Assembly: GCA_965202955.1 (NCBI GenBank)
Contig: OZ241871.1
Location: 372,001-436,000, forward strand
Reading direction: 5' to 3'
Length of the DNA stretch: 64,000 nucleotides
Source of the DNA: Bin5 sp034422415
GTDB lineage: Bacteria; Chloroflexota; Anaerolineae; Caldilineales; Caldilineaceae
The notes under the pieces were generated by a model, which was not told the DNA's origin, did not search any database, and was given only the letters and a program-made list of their open reading frames with translations. How positions within the stretch are numbered: position 1 is the first letter of the stretch; every line of letters begins with the position of its first letter. Position numbers and translations under genes: made by a program. Positions 26,569-35,021 of the stretch are shown piece by piece.

Positions 26569-28443
26569 ATGGCAGAAAGTTCGCACGAGCTGAAGTACAT
26601 CCGCCCAGACGCGCCTTGCCCACCGCAGAGCCTGCGGCGAGGCGTCCGCAGCGAAGCCTGGACGCCCGCCACCCTCGACCTCGCCGACCGCGCCCGCCTC
26701 GCGGTCAACGGCATGGTCGAACCGACCGACCCCGAAGCCGACTACCGCGTCTATTGGAAGGCCTCCTTCCGCTTCAACCCACCCGTCATGTACCACGACG
26801 GCTCCGATACCGGAATCACGCTCAAGTTTCTCGAAGCCATGCCGCGCATGCGCATCATGAGCGGCTCGGAACAGGGCATCCACGTCGAGGAGCGCTGGCG
26901 GGAGGTCCTGATGCGCATGATCGGCCCCGACGGACGGGTCGCCTCGCCGGTCAATGGACCCGGGCTGATCCGGCCCGACATTCCCGGCGGCCTCGAAGGC
27001 GACCAGATGATCGACCAGCAGGTAAACGGCATCGCGCTCGGCATCGCCTCCACCCTCGCCGTCCTCGACAACAGGAACTTCTGGGAGCCGATCGGCCGCG
27101 ACATCGTTGACGGCCTCGGAAAACTGATCGTTCCTTACCAGGACATGGGATACCTGCACCAGTGGGTTTTTGCTCCCGGCCAGCGCGGAGACCCCGCGCA
27201 GCCGCGTCCCCTCGGCACCTACGCCGCCTACGCCATGTGGCCCGGCCGCCGCCTGGTCGATTTCTACCGCGTCACCGGTTACGAGCCCGCGCTCGATCTG
27301 GCAGGCCGCCTGTGCCGCTACATGGTCAGGGAAAGCCGGTATTTTGATGAAAACTACCGCTTCCTGCCCGACGACCCCGAACCGGACGGCCCCCGCCACG
27401 ACGTCGTCCACTTCCACCATCACGCCATGACCATCCTCACCTGCCTTGAGTACGCCCTCACCGCCGGCGACCAGGAGGTCCTCGATTTCGCCGCGCAGTC
27501 GTTTCCCGTCGCCATCAAGCACGGCGAGCCCATCACCGGCTTCTTTCCCGAATCGGTCATCGACCACCACCAGTCCTGCGAGCTGTGCGAGGTCGGCGAC
27601 ATGGTCCGCATCGCCGTGCGGCAGGCCGAGGCCGGCCTGGGCGACCAGTACTGGGACGACGCCGACCACTGGACCCGCAACCAGCTCGCTGAGGGCCAGC
27701 TCACACGCGCCGACTGGATATACCGACTGCACATGGGCCAGCCGCCGTCCCAGATCGACACCGATGTCGGCGCGCGCTGGCCCATGACGACCGACCGCGT
27801 CGGCGAGCGGAACATCGGCGCCTACGCCGGCTGGCAGGCCCCGAACGACTGGGTCGATTTCATGCTCACCCGCTTCCTCGAAGGCTCCCCCTTCGGCGAC
27901 CGCCTCGGCCACGTGCAGGGCATCATGCACTGCTGCACGGCAAACGCCGCCCGCGGTCTATACGAAGTGTGGCGCGGCATCGTCAGCGCACAGGGCGAAC
28001 GCGTTAACGTCAACCTCCTCCTCAACCGCACACACGGGGCCGTGGACGTCGACAGCCACATTCCCTACACCGGGCAGGTGGACCTGCACGTCAAGCGCGA
28101 CTGCACGCTGGCCGTGCGCATGCCGGCCTGGGTCGACCTGGGCCAGGTGAAATGTTCAGTGGATGAAAGCGCGCGCGCGATATCCTTCGACGGCCGCTAC
28201 GCCCAGGTGGGCGGCGTGCAGGACCGGCAGACGGTGCGCCTCAACTTCCCCATCGGCGAACGCACAGACCGCGTGACGATTAACAACCGCTGGTACTTTC
28301 TGGTGCGCAAGGGGCACGACATCGTTCACATCGATCCGCCGGGCAAGCTCTGCCCGCTCTACCAGCGCGACCACTACCGCGACGACGCCACGCTGTGGAA
28401 AAAGACCACCCGCTACCTCGACGAGCGGACCCTCGACTGGTAG
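26569..28443 (+). CDS. GH127-like (DUF1680) glycoside hydrolase candidate
   Basis: A 624-residue protein without signal peptide. The central region is alpha-helical, as expected for an (alpha/alpha)6 barrel, and the C-terminal quarter has the beta-sandwich phrases of the family (VNLLLNRTHGAVDVDSHIPY, VRMPAW). In the family's characterised beta-L-arabinofuranosidase the zinc/thiolate site is made by Glu-x-Cys and Cys-Cys. Here Glu338-Leu-Cys340 and Cys455-Cys456 (MHCCTANAARGLYEVW) offer the same set. Overall similarity seems moderate, so another substrate is possible. It lies 31 bp after the ATPase gene and so probably degrades the imported compound. Confidence 0.7.
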   Translation: MAESSHELKYIRPDAPCPPQSLRRGVRSEAWTPATLDLADRARLAVNGMVEPTDPEADYRVYWKASFRFNPPVMYHDGSDTGITLKFLEAMPRMRIMSGSEQGIHVEERWREVLMRMIGPDGRVASPVNGPGLIRPDIPGGLEGDQMIDQQVNGIALGIASTLAVLDNRNFWEPIGRDIVDGLGKLIVPYQDMGYLHQWVFAPGQRGDPAQPRPLGTYAAYAMWPGRRLVDFYRVTGYEPALDLAGRLCRYMVRESRYFDENYRFLPDDPEPDGPRHDVVHFHHHAMTILTCLEYALTAGDQEVLDFAAQSFPVAIKHGEPITGFFPESVIDHHQSCELCEVGDMVRIAVRQAEAGLGDQYWDDADHWTRNQLAEGQLTRADWIYRLHMGQPPSQIDTDVGARWPMTTDRVGERNIGAYAGWQAPNDWVDFMLTRFLEGSPFGDRLGHVQGIMHCCTANAARGLYEVWRGIVSAQGERVNVNLLLNRTHGAVDVDSHIPYTGQVDLHVKRDCTLAVRMPAWVDLGQVKCSVDESARAISFDGRYAQVGGVQDRQTVRLNFPIGERTDRVTINNRWYFLVRKGHDIVHIDPPGKLCPLYQRDHYRDDATLWKKTTRYLDERTLDW

Positions 28444-28497
28444 CGGCGCGCAGAGGCCGAAACGGGCTTTCCCTACCGAACGGGCAGGAGGACAACC

Positions 28498-29532
28498 GTG
28501 GACTACTGCAATCTGGGGCACTCAGGCCTGGAGGTTTCCCGTCTCGCCCTCGGGGCCATTCCCTTCGGCACCTGGATGACCGACAAGGAAAGTCGCGACA
28601 TGGCCGACATTTACCTCGAGGCCGGCGGCAACTTTCTCGACACCTCCAACATCTACGGCGGCGGTCTCTCCGAGCTCTCGGTGGGCAGAATCATCCGCGG
28701 CCGCCGCGACCGCTTTGTGGTCGGTACCAAGGGCGCCTGGCTGGTCGAGAAACCGATGCGCCCCAACGCCTTCGGCCTCTCGCGCGCCTACCTGACCGCC
28801 AATATCGAGGCCAGCCTCAAACGGCTCGGCACCGACTACATCGACCTCTACCAGTGCCATGTCCAGGACCCCTACACGCCGATCGAAGAGACGATGCGCG
28901 TGCTCGACGACTTTGTGCGCGCCGGCAAGATCCGCTACGTCGGCGTCAGCAACTGGGGCGGCTGGCAGGTGGTCAAGGCCAATATGCACGCGCGCCAGTC
29001 CGGGCTCACGCCGCTCGTCTCAAACCAGATCTGGTACACGCTCGCCGACCGCGTCGCCGAGTTCGCCATCATCCCCGCCTGCCGCGATCAGAACGTCTCC
29101 ATCATCGCCTGGGGGGCGCTTGCCCAGGGCTTCCTGACCGGCAGATACAGCCGCGGGGACGAAGGACCTCCCCCCGAATCACGCACCGCCGCAAACATCG
29201 ACACCGAGAGCAGCTCGTGGAAAAGCCTGGCCGTCGAGCGCAACTGGAACACACTCGAGCTTGTGGAAGCCATCGCCGGCCGTCATGGCGTGACGATCCC
29301 CACAGTTGCCATCCGCTGGCTGCTGCAATCAGGGACCTGCGACGTGGTCCTCATCGGCGCCAGAAACCAGCAGCAGTATGACGCCAACATGGCCGCGCTT
29401 GGCCTGCACCTGTCCGACGAAGAGATGCAGCAGCTGAACGAAGCCAGCAAGCTGCCCGCCCCCTACCCGATGAACTTCTGGGACCTGTTCTGCTATCGCG
29501 AAAGCCCCTTCTACGGCGGCCATCGCGACTGA
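28498..29532 (+). CDS. Aldo/keto reductase
   Basis: A 344-residue NADPH-type aldo/keto reductase starting at GTG 28498 (GGCAGGAGGACAACC upstream). The catalytic tetrad is visible: Asp48 and Tyr53 (FLDTSNIYG), Lys78 (VGTKG) and His121 (YQCHVQD). The length and the loop pattern resemble the YghZ/Kvbeta-like subgroup. It sits between the GH127-like gene and the M20 peptidase gene, 54 and 49 bp away, so one transcript is likely; it may reduce the released sugar. Confidence 0.92.
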   Translation: MDYCNLGHSGLEVSRLALGAIPFGTWMTDKESRDMADIYLEAGGNFLDTSNIYGGGLSELSVGRIIRGRRDRFVVGTKGAWLVEKPMRPNAFGLSRAYLTANIEASLKRLGTDYIDLYQCHVQDPYTPIEETMRVLDDFVRAGKIRYVGVSNWGGWQVVKANMHARQSGLTPLVSNQIWYTLADRVAEFAIIPACRDQNVSIIAWGALAQGFLTGRYSRGDEGPPPESRTAANIDTESSSWKSLAVERNWNTLELVEAIAGRHGVTIPTVAIRWLLQSGTCDVVLIGARNQQQYDANMAALGLHLSDEEMQQLNEASKLPAPYPMNFWDLFCYRESPFYGGHRD

Positions 29533-29581
29533 GTGCGGCAAAGGCGGCGCGAACGACCAACCAAACCGAGGAGGTACCGGC

Positions 29582-30979
29582 ATGGCCAACCTGGACCACG
29601 GCGTAACAGTTGGAAACACCGACGACTGGGCCCCTGCCCACTGGCACGACGTCCTCGAGGAAACGACCGGCTGGCTGCAAAACCTGGTGCGCTTCGACAC
29701 ATCCAATCCCCCCGGCAACGAGCGCCCCGCCGCCGACTACCTGCACGAGATCCTCGTCAACGAGGGGATCGAATCAGAAGTCGCCGGGCCCCAGTCCCAT
29801 CGCAGCAGCGTCCTGGCGCGCGTGCGCGGCGACGGCAGCGGCGGCCGCCCCCTGGTCCTCGTCTCCCACCTCGACGTTGTGCCGGCCACGCCCGCAGGTT
29901 GGGATGTCGAGCCCTTCTCGGCTACGCTCAAGGACCGCTTCGTCTGGGGACGCGGCGCCATGGACTGCAAACACCGCGTCGCCACCCAGGCCATGATGCT
30001 CGTCCTCGCCAAGCGCCGCGAGCTCAATTTGAAACGCGACCTCGTCCTGGCGGCCTGCGCCGACGAGGAGACCGGCGGTCAGAACGGGATGGGCTGGCTG
30101 GCCGAGCACCGCAGGGACGAGCTCGATGCCGAGTACGTTTTGGGCGAGGGCGGGGGCGGCGAGGTGTCCGCGCCCCAGGGCAGCTACTGTGCCGTCGCCA
30201 CCGCGGAAAAGGGCGCCTTCGACCTGACCATCACCCTCCGCGGCCAGGGCGGCCATTCCCTCCGCATCATTCCCAATGGCGCCATGAGCAGGCTGGGACA
30301 GCTTCTCGCCCGCCTTGAAGAGATGCGGCTCTCATCGGCCCTGACCGAGACAGTCGCCTCCTCCATCGAGACGATCGCACCCGGCCAGTCCGCGCCGGTC
30401 CAGGAATCCCTCTACGCCCTACTCGAAGACGCCACTCGCGACGAGGGCATGGCTGCGCTGCGCCGTACGGCTCCGGGACTGGCCGGCTGGTTCGAGCCGT
30501 CGCTCTACAACTCAATCGTGCCGACAATGGTGCAGGGCGGCGAGAGCGCGCACGCCTACCCCACCGAGGTGAAACTCCACTGCAACGTCCGTTTCCTCCC
30601 CGGCGAGAGCATCGAAAATGTGCTTGACCTGATACGCGCCCGCCTGGAGGGGATCGATGACGTGGAGCTGGGCGAAGTGGAGGAAAGCTTCTTCGCCTGG
30701 GAATCGCCAAGCGACACCGCCCTCTTCCGCAGCATCCAGGACCTCTACGAGGAGCTGTCGCCCGGCACAGTCGTCGTTCCTATGCTCCTCGGCGGTGGGA
30801 CGGACGTCCGCTTCCTGCGCGCGCCGGACCGGGCCGTCTACGGCTACTTCCCGTCGATCAGTCTCACGCCCGACGGCCGCAACAGCGGCGGCCACTGCAC
30901 CAACGAGCGTGTCGCCCTCTACAGCATCAACCGCGCCCTCCATTACCTCTACGAGCTGATCACAAAACTCTGCCTGTGA
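29582..30979 (+). CDS. M20-family metallopeptidase/deacylase
   Basis: A 465-residue zinc-dependent hydrolase of the ArgE/DapE/carboxypeptidase G2 group. Ligands and catalytic residues are visible: His96 and Asp98 (SHLDVVP), Asp128 (GRGAMDCK) and the Glu162-Glu163 pair (DEETGG), with a late His in SGGHCTNERVAL. The dimerisation insert lies in the middle. AGGAGG precedes ATG 29582. It may deacylate or cleave an amide in the imported compound. Two decayed copies of its 3' end occur elsewhere in the window (34568 and 57880). Confidence 0.92.
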   Translation: MANLDHGVTVGNTDDWAPAHWHDVLEETTGWLQNLVRFDTSNPPGNERPAADYLHEILVNEGIESEVAGPQSHRSSVLARVRGDGSGGRPLVLVSHLDVVPATPAGWDVEPFSATLKDRFVWGRGAMDCKHRVATQAMMLVLAKRRELNLKRDLVLAACADEETGGQNGMGWLAEHRRDELDAEYVLGEGGGGEVSAPQGSYCAVATAEKGAFDLTITLRGQGGHSLRIIPNGAMSRLGQLLARLEEMRLSSALTETVASSIETIAPGQSAPVQESLYALLEDATRDEGMAALRRTAPGLAGWFEPSLYNSIVPTMVQGGESAHAYPTEVKLHCNVRFLPGESIENVLDLIRARLEGIDDVELGEVEESFFAWESPSDTALFRSIQDLYEELSPGTVVVPMLLGGGTDVRFLRAPDRAVYGYFPSISLTPDGRNSGGHCTNERVALYSINRALHYLYELITKLCL

Positions 30980-31024
30980 CAATGTGCCGCGCAGAACTCG
31001 CTACGTTGAATGAGGAGGCTGCTC

Positions 31025-31885
31025 GTGTTTCCGTTGAGCTTTAACACCCAATGTTTGCGGAATCTCCCACTTGACAGGGCGATCGAAGAGACCGCTAAAG
31101 CGGGATATGAGGGGATCGACCTGGCCTATCGCGCCGAACACCTGCTCCCTTTCGATGTCACGCAAAAGCAGCTGGACGAGCTGAAGGACCAGTTTGCCAG
31201 GCTGCCGCTCAAGCCTGCGGCTCTGTCTTCCGGTGGTCCGCTCATATTCAGCGATGATGCCTTCGAGCCCTCTTTGATTTCTCCCGAGCAAAAAGCGCGC
31301 GAGAAAAGAATCAACTTCATCCGCGCCGCGCTGGAGATGGCTGACGAGCTCTCCATCCCGGTCGTGCAGTTCGTAAGCGGCATTCGCCAGACGGGCGTTT
31401 CGGCTGAAGAAGCAACGGAGATGTTGACGGAAGGGATCCGCGCCTGTCTTGAGAAAGAGGGCGAGGCGGTCCTGGTACTCGAGCCGGAGGCGCAGCTGCC
31501 GGAGTCCATGGGGGGCGGCCGCTGCTTCATAGAAACTACGAGTCAAGCTATTCCCATTGTCGAGGAGATCGATTCGCCCCGATTCAGACTGAATATGGAC
31601 ATAACGCATGTTCAGTGTTGTGAGGACGACCTGTTGCAGCGTGTGGCAGATGCGGTGCCATACACCAGGCACATCCACATCGCAGACATAAAGGGAAAAG
31701 TGCATCATCACGAGATTCCGGGAGAAGGCGACATAGACCTTCGAGCTGTGTTGAAGGTGGTCAAAGACGCGAACTATGCGCACTATCTGAGCGTCGAATT
31801 GCATGACCACGCAGATGAGTGGGAACGGGCCCTCTACCAGAGCCGCGAATATCTGCTGAAACAGATGCAGGCCTTTGAAGCATAA
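31025..31885 (+). CDS. Xylose-isomerase-like TIM barrel (sugar phosphate isomerase/epimerase), copy 1
   Basis: A 286-residue TIM-barrel enzyme. The metal-site residues are present: Glu in VLVLEPEAQ, Asp in LNMDITHVQC, His in HIHIADIKGK and Glu in LSVELHDH. ATG 31010 also opens the frame, but GTG 31025 is chosen: GAGGAGG plus six bases before it is the same layout as before ATG 58841 in the paralogue, and both then encode exactly 286 residues. The two proteins are about 86% identical by my count. Substrate unknown, probably a ketose or inosose-like sugar. It lies 45 bp after the M20 gene. Confidence 0.9.
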   Translation: MFPLSFNTQCLRNLPLDRAIEETAKAGYEGIDLAYRAEHLLPFDVTQKQLDELKDQFARLPLKPAALSSGGPLIFSDDAFEPSLISPEQKAREKRINFIRAALEMADELSIPVVQFVSGIRQTGVSAEEATEMLTEGIRACLEKEGEAVLVLEPEAQLPESMGGGRCFIETTSQAIPIVEEIDSPRFRLNMDITHVQCCEDDLLQRVADAVPYTRHIHIADIKGKVHHHEIPGEGDIDLRAVLKVVKDANYAHYLSVELHDHADEWERALYQSREYLLKQMQAFEA

Positions 31886-31925
31886 GGGTAGTCTGGCAAG
31901 CGTACCATCGCCGTCATTCCGGCAA

Positions 31926-32157
31926 GTATTCAATTTTATTCCACTTCTTTTTGGCACAGTCAGAGCCGAGGGAATGTGAGGTCTCGCGCCGACCTGCGGC
32001 ACTGGCAGTGCGGGGAAGGGCCGCATTTTGGAGTGAACGCATTCTAGCTGCCTGCCTTTGCCATCAATCAAGGCGCGCGGGCTCCCCGTGGAAAGCGTCC
32101 AACGGGTCAGTTCGCCAACCCGGGTCGCTGAGCGCGCATAGGAGGATATTCCAGCGC
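31926..32157 (+). repeat. Duplicated 3' flank of the isomerase gene, copy 1
   Basis: This non-coding stretch after the isomerase gene is clearly related to 59745-59972 after the paralogue. Shared blocks include TTCAATTT, GGGAATGT, TCTCGCGC, TGAACGCAT and CGCGCA-AGGAGG near the end. It shows that the gene was duplicated together with about 230 bp of downstream DNA. No gene is seen in this gap. Confidence 0.75.
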
Positions 32158-32220
32158 GCGCCGGTGCAAGGTCAAACGCCTTGTTTCCGATCAGCCGGTT
32201 GAACGATCGGCCGGGTGGAC

Positions 32221-33114
32221 ATGAACATGAATATCAAACTTGGAAGTGCGCCCGCTTCCTGGGGCATCTCGTTCGCCAGCGATCCGAAACAGACGCCCTG
32301 GACACGCTATCTTGATGAGGTTGCCGAAGCCGGTTATACGTGGACGGAGCTGAGCCCATACGGCTATCTACCAACTGACCGCAGCAGGCTGGAACGGGAA
32401 CTGGGCCGGCGCAATCTCAAATTGACCGGCGCAGCCTTCATGCCGGTACTGGAAGAGCGCGAAGCGTGGCCGGAGATTGAACAAAATGTTCTCGACCTGG
32501 GTGAGTTGCTTGCCGGCCTGGGCGCCAGGTACCTGGTTCTGATCGATGACCTCTATACCGACCAGCACAGCGGCGAACCTGTCGCGGCGCCCGCCCTCGA
32601 CGAGGAATCCTGGAACAGGCTGATCGACACGAGTCACGCCATCGCGCGCCTGGCCAAGCAGAATTTCGGCCTGCGCACCGTCTTCCATCCTCACGCCGAC
32701 TCGCACGTCGAGTACGAAGAGCAGATAGAGAAGCTTCTGGACGAAACGGACCCAACGCTGATTGGCCTGGCGCTGGACACCGGTCATCACGCCTACCACG
32801 GCAGCGATCCGGTGGCCTTTATCCGAAAACATCATGAGAGGCTTGAGTACCTTCACTTCAAGAGTGTCGATCCGGCAATGCAGCGCGAGGTAGCGCGCAG
32901 TGGCGACCCCATCGCAGTCACGACCACACAGGGCTACTTCTGCGAGCCGTGGCAGGGTGCCGTGAACTTTCCGGCCTTGCGCGACCTGCTGGCCGAGTTG
33001 CGTTATGACAGCTTTGCGATCGTGGAACAGGACATGTACCCGACTCCGTTCGACCGGCCATTGCCTATTGCCAAACGGACACGCGCATATTTCCGGCAAA
33101 TTGGGCTCGGATAG
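32221..33114 (+). CDS. IolE-like sugar isomerase/inosose-dehydratase family protein
   Basis: A TIM-barrel protein of 297 residues. The opening IKLGSAPASWGI is the signature of IolE/MocC-type proteins, followed by VFHPHADSHVE, LALDTGHHAY, YLHFKSVD and AIVEQDMY carrying the expected metal ligands. Start codons in frame are GTG 32215, ATG 32221 and ATG 32227; none has a strong ribosome binding site, so the exact start is uncertain. IolE dehydrates scyllo-inosose in inositol catabolism; the substrate here could be any related ketose or cyclitol. No other inositol genes are recognisable next to it. Confidence 0.85.
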   Translation: MNMNIKLGSAPASWGISFASDPKQTPWTRYLDEVAEAGYTWTELSPYGYLPTDRSRLERELGRRNLKLTGAAFMPVLEEREAWPEIEQNVLDLGELLAGLGARYLVLIDDLYTDQHSGEPVAAPALDEESWNRLIDTSHAIARLAKQNFGLRTVFHPHADSHVEYEEQIEKLLDETDPTLIGLALDTGHHAYHGSDPVAFIRKHHERLEYLHFKSVDPAMQREVARSGDPIAVTTTQGYFCEPWQGAVNFPALRDLLAELRYDSFAIVEQDMYPTPFDRPLPIAKRTRAYFRQIGLG

Positions 33115-33302
33115 GTGCCGCCATCCAAAGGGCTGTCGTACAGAAGGCGGCGATTGACGACGCAGGCTTCGAATGTCGGGACCTTTACAGCCGTAGCGAG
33201 TACATAACCTGGCAGTCTCAAGCCGGGGACACGTTCGCACGCGCTGTGAGCGACGGTTCTTGGTCTAAATGCAGACCGCTTGGCCCGAATGAGCAAGCAC
33301 GA

Positions 33303-33331
33303 TTGCAACACGGACCCCTCTTGTACATACT
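33303..33331 (+). promoter_or_regulatory. Candidate promoter of the PhyH gene at 33395
   Basis: TTGCAA (33303-33308) and CATACT (33326-33331) with a 17-bp spacer lie 64 bp before the start codon. Each box matches four of six consensus positions. The rest of the 33115-33394 gap shows nothing recognisable. Confidence 0.35.
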
Positions 33332-33394
33332 CTAATTGCCAGTCAACTCAACCTGATAGTTCAGCAGCTGCTTTAGGGTCTAGGGAGCAGATCG

Positions 33395-34381
33395 ATGGAA
33401 ACGATGACATTCCAGCGCATGTCGCCTGAGCAGAGGCAGCAGTGGGATGAAGACGGCTATCTGATCATCAAGAGCGCCCTGTCAGCAGAAGAGGTAAGGG
33501 AGCTGACTGCCGAGGTAGACCGTCTCGATGAAGCGTCACAGCGTCTGGGCCGCGATCCCAGCACGCAGTTCCACGCTGTCAACATCATCAACGCCGCGAC
33601 CGAGGACCTGTTCCAGTCCGAGCCGGGAAGTAGCGGCACAATACTACGGCATAAACCTTGCGAGGCTTTCCTGAAACTGATCGACCATCCCAGCCATCTG
33701 GGTATCGTTTGCGAGCTGATTGGCGCTGCGATTCAGCTGTCTTGGGCGGAAGCGATGGTGCGCCCGCCAAGCCCAACGCCGGGCAACCGCTGGCACAAGG
33801 ATGGCTCCAAACCGTACTATTTCGCCAGCGTTGACGGACTGACGCCCCTGCAATGGGCGCGGGTCGGCTTCTTTCTGACCGACGTGGACAAGGCCGATAT
33901 GGGCAACTTTACGGTCGTTCCCGGCAGCCATCGAAACGGCTTCCCCAAGTTGCCGCAGAGCCTGGAGCACGCTCTGACGATCACCTCATATACACGGTTT
34001 AAACAGGTCGAACAGATCGAAGCCGGCGTTCCGGGGGCGCGACAGGTGGAGGTAAATGCCGGCGATGCCGTCCTGTTCCACAACGCGCTGTGGCACTGTG
34101 TCACGCGCAACAGATCGAGGGTGCGGCGCAAGAATTTGTGGTATGTCTACACGCCGGTATGGCAGCGACTGGGGGACCGGACAGAGAATTCGCCCGAACT
34201 GTTGGCAAGGTGCAGCCCGGTACGCCGGCAGCTGCTTGGGGCAATGGTGGACCCAACCACGAACGGTGGAATCCACCCTTCTGATGAAGACGTGCCGCTG
34301 GTGCGGCTGTTCGAAGAAAAGAGCTTCCAGGAAACCATGGATGCCGTGGATGAGGAATACATCCGCTCGACGCAGCGGTAA
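33395..34381 (+). CDS. Phytanoyl-CoA-dioxygenase-like (PhyH) Fe(II)/2-oxoglutarate oxygenase
   Basis: A 328-residue oxygenase of the PhyH family. The facial triad is intact: His134 and Asp136 (WHKDG) and a distal His in LFHNALWHCVTRNRS (His229 or His234). Arg residues downstream (CVTRNRSRVRR) can bind 2-oxoglutarate. The N-terminal WDEDGYLIIKSALS is a family hallmark. Substrate cannot be predicted. It is a single gene with its own promoter candidate, and it is the only intact member of three PhyH genes in the window. Confidence 0.92.
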   Translation: METMTFQRMSPEQRQQWDEDGYLIIKSALSAEEVRELTAEVDRLDEASQRLGRDPSTQFHAVNIINAATEDLFQSEPGSSGTILRHKPCEAFLKLIDHPSHLGIVCELIGAAIQLSWAEAMVRPPSPTPGNRWHKDGSKPYYFASVDGLTPLQWARVGFFLTDVDKADMGNFTVVPGSHRNGFPKLPQSLEHALTITSYTRFKQVEQIEAGVPGARQVEVNAGDAVLFHNALWHCVTRNRSRVRRKNLWYVYTPVWQRLGDRTENSPELLARCSPVRRQLLGAMVDPTTNGGIHPSDEDVPLVRLFEEKSFQETMDAVDEEYIRSTQR

Positions 34382-34494
34382 AGGGGCTGGAGAGCATCTG
34401 TGAATGAAGCAGCTGCCAGTTTTCGACACGCCATCGGAACTGGCTGCCCGACTCGGCGATCCCCCCGGCCTGCCTGTCCCCCCTCCGTCTCGCC

Positions 34495-34575
34495 ACATCC
34501 ACCACCCACTGGCAACTGACCACCGCCCACTGGCTGCGGGAAACTGACCACCGGCAACTGGCAACCGGCCACTGC
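34495..34575 (+). repeat. CCACTGGCAACTGACCACC-type intergenic repeat
   Basis: Several degenerate copies of CCACTGGCAACTGACCACC follow each other here, some with inserts. The last unit (GGCCACTG) runs directly into the decayed M20 3' end, which starts with the same bases, so short homology may have guided the joining. Confidence 0.6.
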
Positions 34576-34656
34576 ACCAAGGAACGCGGCGCCCTCTACA
34601 GCTCTAACCGCGCCTTGCCAATCCTCTAAGGACTGATCACAAGACCCTGCCTGTGA
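34568..34656 (+). pseudogene. Decayed 3' end of an M20 peptidase gene, remnant 1
   Basis: This segment matches the last ~85 bp of the intact gene ending at 30979: CACTGCACCAA, GCCCTCTACAGC, AACCGCGCC, CTGATCACAA and CTGCCTGTGAC occur in the same order. A stop appears after the Leu equivalent and the frame is damaged, so it is non-functional. The rest of 34382-35021 holds an intergenic repeat before it and a 91-bp repeated block after it, with no gene. Confidence 0.75.
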
Positions 34657-34846
34657 CGGATCTCCGTGCATTCCGCTTCATCAGGTGGTCGTGTCCTCTC
34701 AGGACTTTATTTCGCCTATGTCGGCGGCCGGTGACCAGATCCTCCTCGCCATCATCTATGTTGAATTGTTCGCATTACCAAAAGAAGACAGCTCCATCAA
34801 TCATTTCCTTCCCCAATACACAAATAATCGTTGCATTTTCGAAATA

Positions 34847-34937
34847 CGCGATTGCGCTGGCCTTCCTCTTGGTTCAAGGGTAGAATTAGGCGGCCGGTTT
34901 TCGTCTGCAGTCGATGGACCGCCAAACAGGAGTGAAC
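34847..34937 (+). repeat. 91-bp dispersed block, copy A
   Basis: By hand alignment without gaps, about 68 of 91 positions match 58359-58449, with an identical core TCTTGGTTCAAG followed by GTAGAATT. It ends 84 bp before the aminotransferase start. TAGAAT could be a -10 box, so the block may be a promoter or regulator-binding region. Both copies lie downstream of a decayed M20 3' end. Confidence 0.65.
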
Positions 34938-35021
34938 AGTTCACATTTTCGGAAAATCCTCCAAGATAGCAAGCCGATGTCGCAGCCTTGCGGGATGATA
35001 TGACTCACAAGGAGGGATGCA

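Noticed and set aside
34820..34880. Decoding the 91-bp block as coding sequence
   Set aside because: No frame is open and similar in both copies, so it is more likely regulatory or plain relic DNA.
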